Shown here: piece by piece, positions 62,470 through 64,000 of the stretch
How positions within the stretch are numbered: the stretch's first letter is position 1
Layout: the number at the start of each line of letters is the position of its first letter
DNA from: Phytobacter diazotrophicus
GTDB lineage: Bacteria > Pseudomonadota > Gammaproteobacteria > Enterobacterales > Enterobacteriaceae
Assembly (NCBI GenBank): GCA_004346725.1
Contig: SMDE01000017.1
Span: 1 to 64,000, forward strand
Length of the DNA: 64,000 nt
Reading direction: 5' to 3'
Made by a program: the position numbers and the translations under genes
The notes under the pieces: generated by a model
Databases searched by the model: none
What the model saw: the letters and a program-made list of their open reading frames with translations, nothing else
Told to the model about the DNA's origin: nothing

Positions 62470-62887
62470 ATTCGCGTTTCAGACGTTTAGAGTTACACAA
62501 CCACAAGGTGATCACGAGAAGCAGGATCGCGCCAGAGTAGATCAGCACGTCCATTGGCGATTTATGATCGACGATGATCAGCCGCACAATCGCGGTGATC
62601 CCAATGTAGATAAAATAACGAAGCGGGAAGTGAAAACCTGACTGAAAGTACTTCACAATCAGCGCGATAAATTCAAAGTAAAGAAAGTAGACCACCAGTC
62701 CTTCCACCAGCGCATACTTGCTGGTTTGTTCAGGCGCGAAAAGGACATCCGCCAGATGCAGCGTCTCCTTACCCAGAAAGACAACCAGAATCAGGCCAAG
62801 ACTCAGCAAACCCAGATTCAACACGGTCTGGAGAACGGTGGAGATAAACTCAACGCGTGGACGAACAGTTAGCGATGGCATTGTCAT
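62468..62887 (-). CDS. psiE: Phosphate-starvation-inducible membrane protein PsiE
   Basis: The 139-residue inner-membrane protein has four hydrophobic segments and matches E. coli PsiE (136 residues), including [35 protein letters not shown] and [12 protein letters not shown]. In E. coli it is induced by phosphate starvation and influenced by CRP; its function is unknown. GAGG lies 7 bases before the first ATG (62887); Met3 at 62881 is an alternative start. Confidence 0.93.
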   Translation of the reverse strand: MTMPSLTVRPRVEFISTVLQTVLNLGLLSLGLILVVFLGKETLHLADVLFAPEQTSKYALVEGLVVYFLYFEFIALIVKYFQSGFHFPLRYFIYIGITAIVRLIIVDHKSPMDVLIYSGAILLLVITLWLCNSKRLKRE

Positions 62888-63026
62888 ACCGGCACCTCAT
62901 TCTCAGTGGCGAGCTTTCTGTATAACGCAAAAATGTGATCCAGATCTAGATTTTTTGCTTATATTTTGTGCTGTATCGTGGTGACATATCGCCCTGCAAG
63001 CACAGCAACAGGGAGTAAAAAACATA

Positions 63027-63539
63027 ATGCTTACAATCTGTCAGGCACAGGTTAACAATGCTGAACTGCTCCACGATATCGCATATGCCAGCTACACCCA
63101 TCATTTCGCCCATTTGTGGCAGAACAAAGATGAACTGGCGAATTTTCTCGCGCAAGAATACGCACTGCCCGTTTTACAGCAGAGTCTGCAGGACGAGGGG
63201 TGCTGCTGGCTGATTGCTGCCAGTGATGGTATCCCGGTCGGCTTTGCCAAATTCAGTTGGCATGCTGCCGCCAGCCCCCAGGGCCCGTCAGGAACGCTAC
63301 TGCATAAACTCTATTTTCTGCCGCAGGCGACCGGTAAAGGTTATGGGGAAGGTGTTATCCAGGAGGTAACGCGTCGCGCGCGGGAACATGGCGAACGCTT
63401 CCTGTGGCTGGAAGTGTTGGATGCCAACCCGCAGGCCCGTCGATTCTATGAACGCCAGGGCTTTGAACATGTGCGGGATACCGTGTTCAGTACCGCCTCG
63501 CAGCAGAGCACGCTGCATATTCTGGGCAAAGTCATTTAA
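63027..63539 (+). CDS. GNAT-family N-acetyltransferase
   Basis: The 170-residue protein has the GNAT core: CWLIAASDGIPVGFAKFSW, HKLYFLPQATGKGYGEGVIQEV (the Q/R-x-x-G-x-G/A acetyl-CoA loop as QATGKGYG) and WLEVLDANPQARRFYERQGFEHV. The substrate is unknown. The gene is 9 bp from the hexapeptide acyltransferase in the same direction, so they are co-transcribed and may modify the same sugar or amine. E. coli has xylE in this neighbourhood instead. Confidence 0.87.
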   Translation: MLTICQAQVNNAELLHDIAYASYTHHFAHLWQNKDELANFLAQEYALPVLQQSLQDEGCCWLIAASDGIPVGFAKFSWHAAASPQGPSGTLLHKLYFLPQATGKGYGEGVIQEVTRRAREHGERFLWLEVLDANPQARRFYERQGFEHVRDTVFSTASQQSTLHILGKVI

Positions 63540-63548
63540 GGAGATGGG

Positions 63549-64000
63549 ATGGGTGCGAAGATGCGGCAGGCCGCTATCCGTAACGTGGTGTGCGGTGAAA
63601 ATGTGGTGATCTATGACCCGGTGAATCTGTATGACTGCGAACTGGCAGAAGACGTTTTCATCGGGCCTTTTGTCGAAATTCAGGGGCATACGAAAATCGG
63701 TGCGGGCAGCAAAGTCCAGTCTCACAGTTTTATCTGCGAATATGTGACTATTGGCGAGCGCTGTTTTATTGGTCATGGCGTGATGTTCGCTAACGATATG
63801 TTTCGTGAAGGCAAACCCAACCCGGACAGGGATAGCTGGGGAAAGATCGTGGTGGGTAATGATGTGTCGATTGGCAGCGGCGCCACCATTCTGGCAGTGA
63901 CCATTTGCGATGGCGTGGTGATTGGTGCGGGCAGCGTAGTCACCAAATCGATTACTGAGAAAGGGGTTTACGCGGGTAATCCGGCGAAGCTGTTGCGGCG
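63549..64000 (+). CDS. Hexapeptide-repeat acyltransferase (partial, runs off the window)
   Basis: The frame from ATG 63549 is open for 150 codons to the window end. The product has left-handed beta-helix repeats of the [LIV]-G-x-x-x-x type (VFIGPFVEIQGHTKIGAGSKV, VTIGERCFIGHGVMFAND, VSIGSGATILAVTICDGVVIGAGSVVTKSI) and the end motif VYAGNPAKLLR. This is the WbbJ/FdtC-like sugar O- or N-acetyltransferase type. AAGGAG lies 5 bases before the ATG. It is linked to the GNAT gene. The two together suggest a nucleotide-sugar or polysaccharide modification pathway continuing to the right. Confidence 0.85.
   Translation, partial: MGAKMRQAAIRNVVCGENVVIYDPVNLYDCELAEDVFIGPFVEIQGHTKIGAGSKVQSHSFICEYVTIGERCFIGHGVMFANDMFREGKPNPDRDSWGKIVVGNDVSIGSGATILAVTICDGVVIGAGSVVTKSITEKGVYAGNPAKLLR

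Overview
The window is chromosomal DNA from a member of the Enterobacteriaceae, most likely Enterobacter or a close relative. Gene order largely follows the region of the E. coli K-12 chromosome from fdhF to malEFG-psiE, and most products are close in length and sequence to the E. coli proteins as I remember them. Intergenic regions carry many ERIC elements and a REP-like repeat built on CCCTCACCCC...GGGAGAGGG. The genus call is inference.

Layout. 1-7350: a sugar operon (RbsA/RbsC/RbsB-type ABC transporter, D-lyxose isomerase, class II aldolase, PfkB kinase) and an OmpR-family response regulator with no sensor gene in view. 7351-9807: fdhF, with a sigma-54 promoter, a probable FhlA site and an in-frame UGA (selenocysteine 140) followed by its SECIS hairpin. 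9835-12230: two paralogous small membrane proteins, a VOC-fold protein and a DeoR-type regulator. 12272-18192: gltP, acs, yjcH, actP, the acetate and glutamate uptake and activation block, without the nrf operon that lies here in K-12. 18201-23435: a variable block with an amber-interrupted gene, a Gfo/Idh/MocA oxidoreductase, a CidA/CidB-type pair and a LysR regulator. 23648-33099: yjcE, ghxP, a GST, a probable SraL/RyjA small RNA, soxR/soxS, pdeC, an extra diguanylate cyclase and yjcB. 33274-44280: ssb/uvrA with a LexA box, yjbR, yjbQ, aphA, tyrB, alr, dnaB, qor, pspG.

44433-54148: dusA, then a toxin-antitoxin pair and a TraF-like outer-membrane protein placed between dusA and zur, then zur, yjbJ, lexA (dinF is missing), dgkA, plsB, ubiA, ubiC. 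54328-62130: the maltose regulon malM-lamB-malK diverging from malE-malF-malG, with MalT and CRP sites between. 62138-64000: two ERIC elements, psiE, a GNAT acetyltransferase and the start of a hexapeptide acyltransferase.

Most of the window is conserved core genome. The accessory pieces are the sugar operon, the 9.8-12.2 kb block, the 18.2-23.4 kb block, the diguanylate cyclase, the toxin-antitoxin/TraF insert and the right-edge acyltransferases. The points most worth a second look are the in-frame amber codon at 19848-19850, repeat arrays lying directly after the binding-protein genes of two unrelated sugar operons, the apparent dinF loss, and the orphan response regulator. I did not find convincing evidence for an entirely new type of system.
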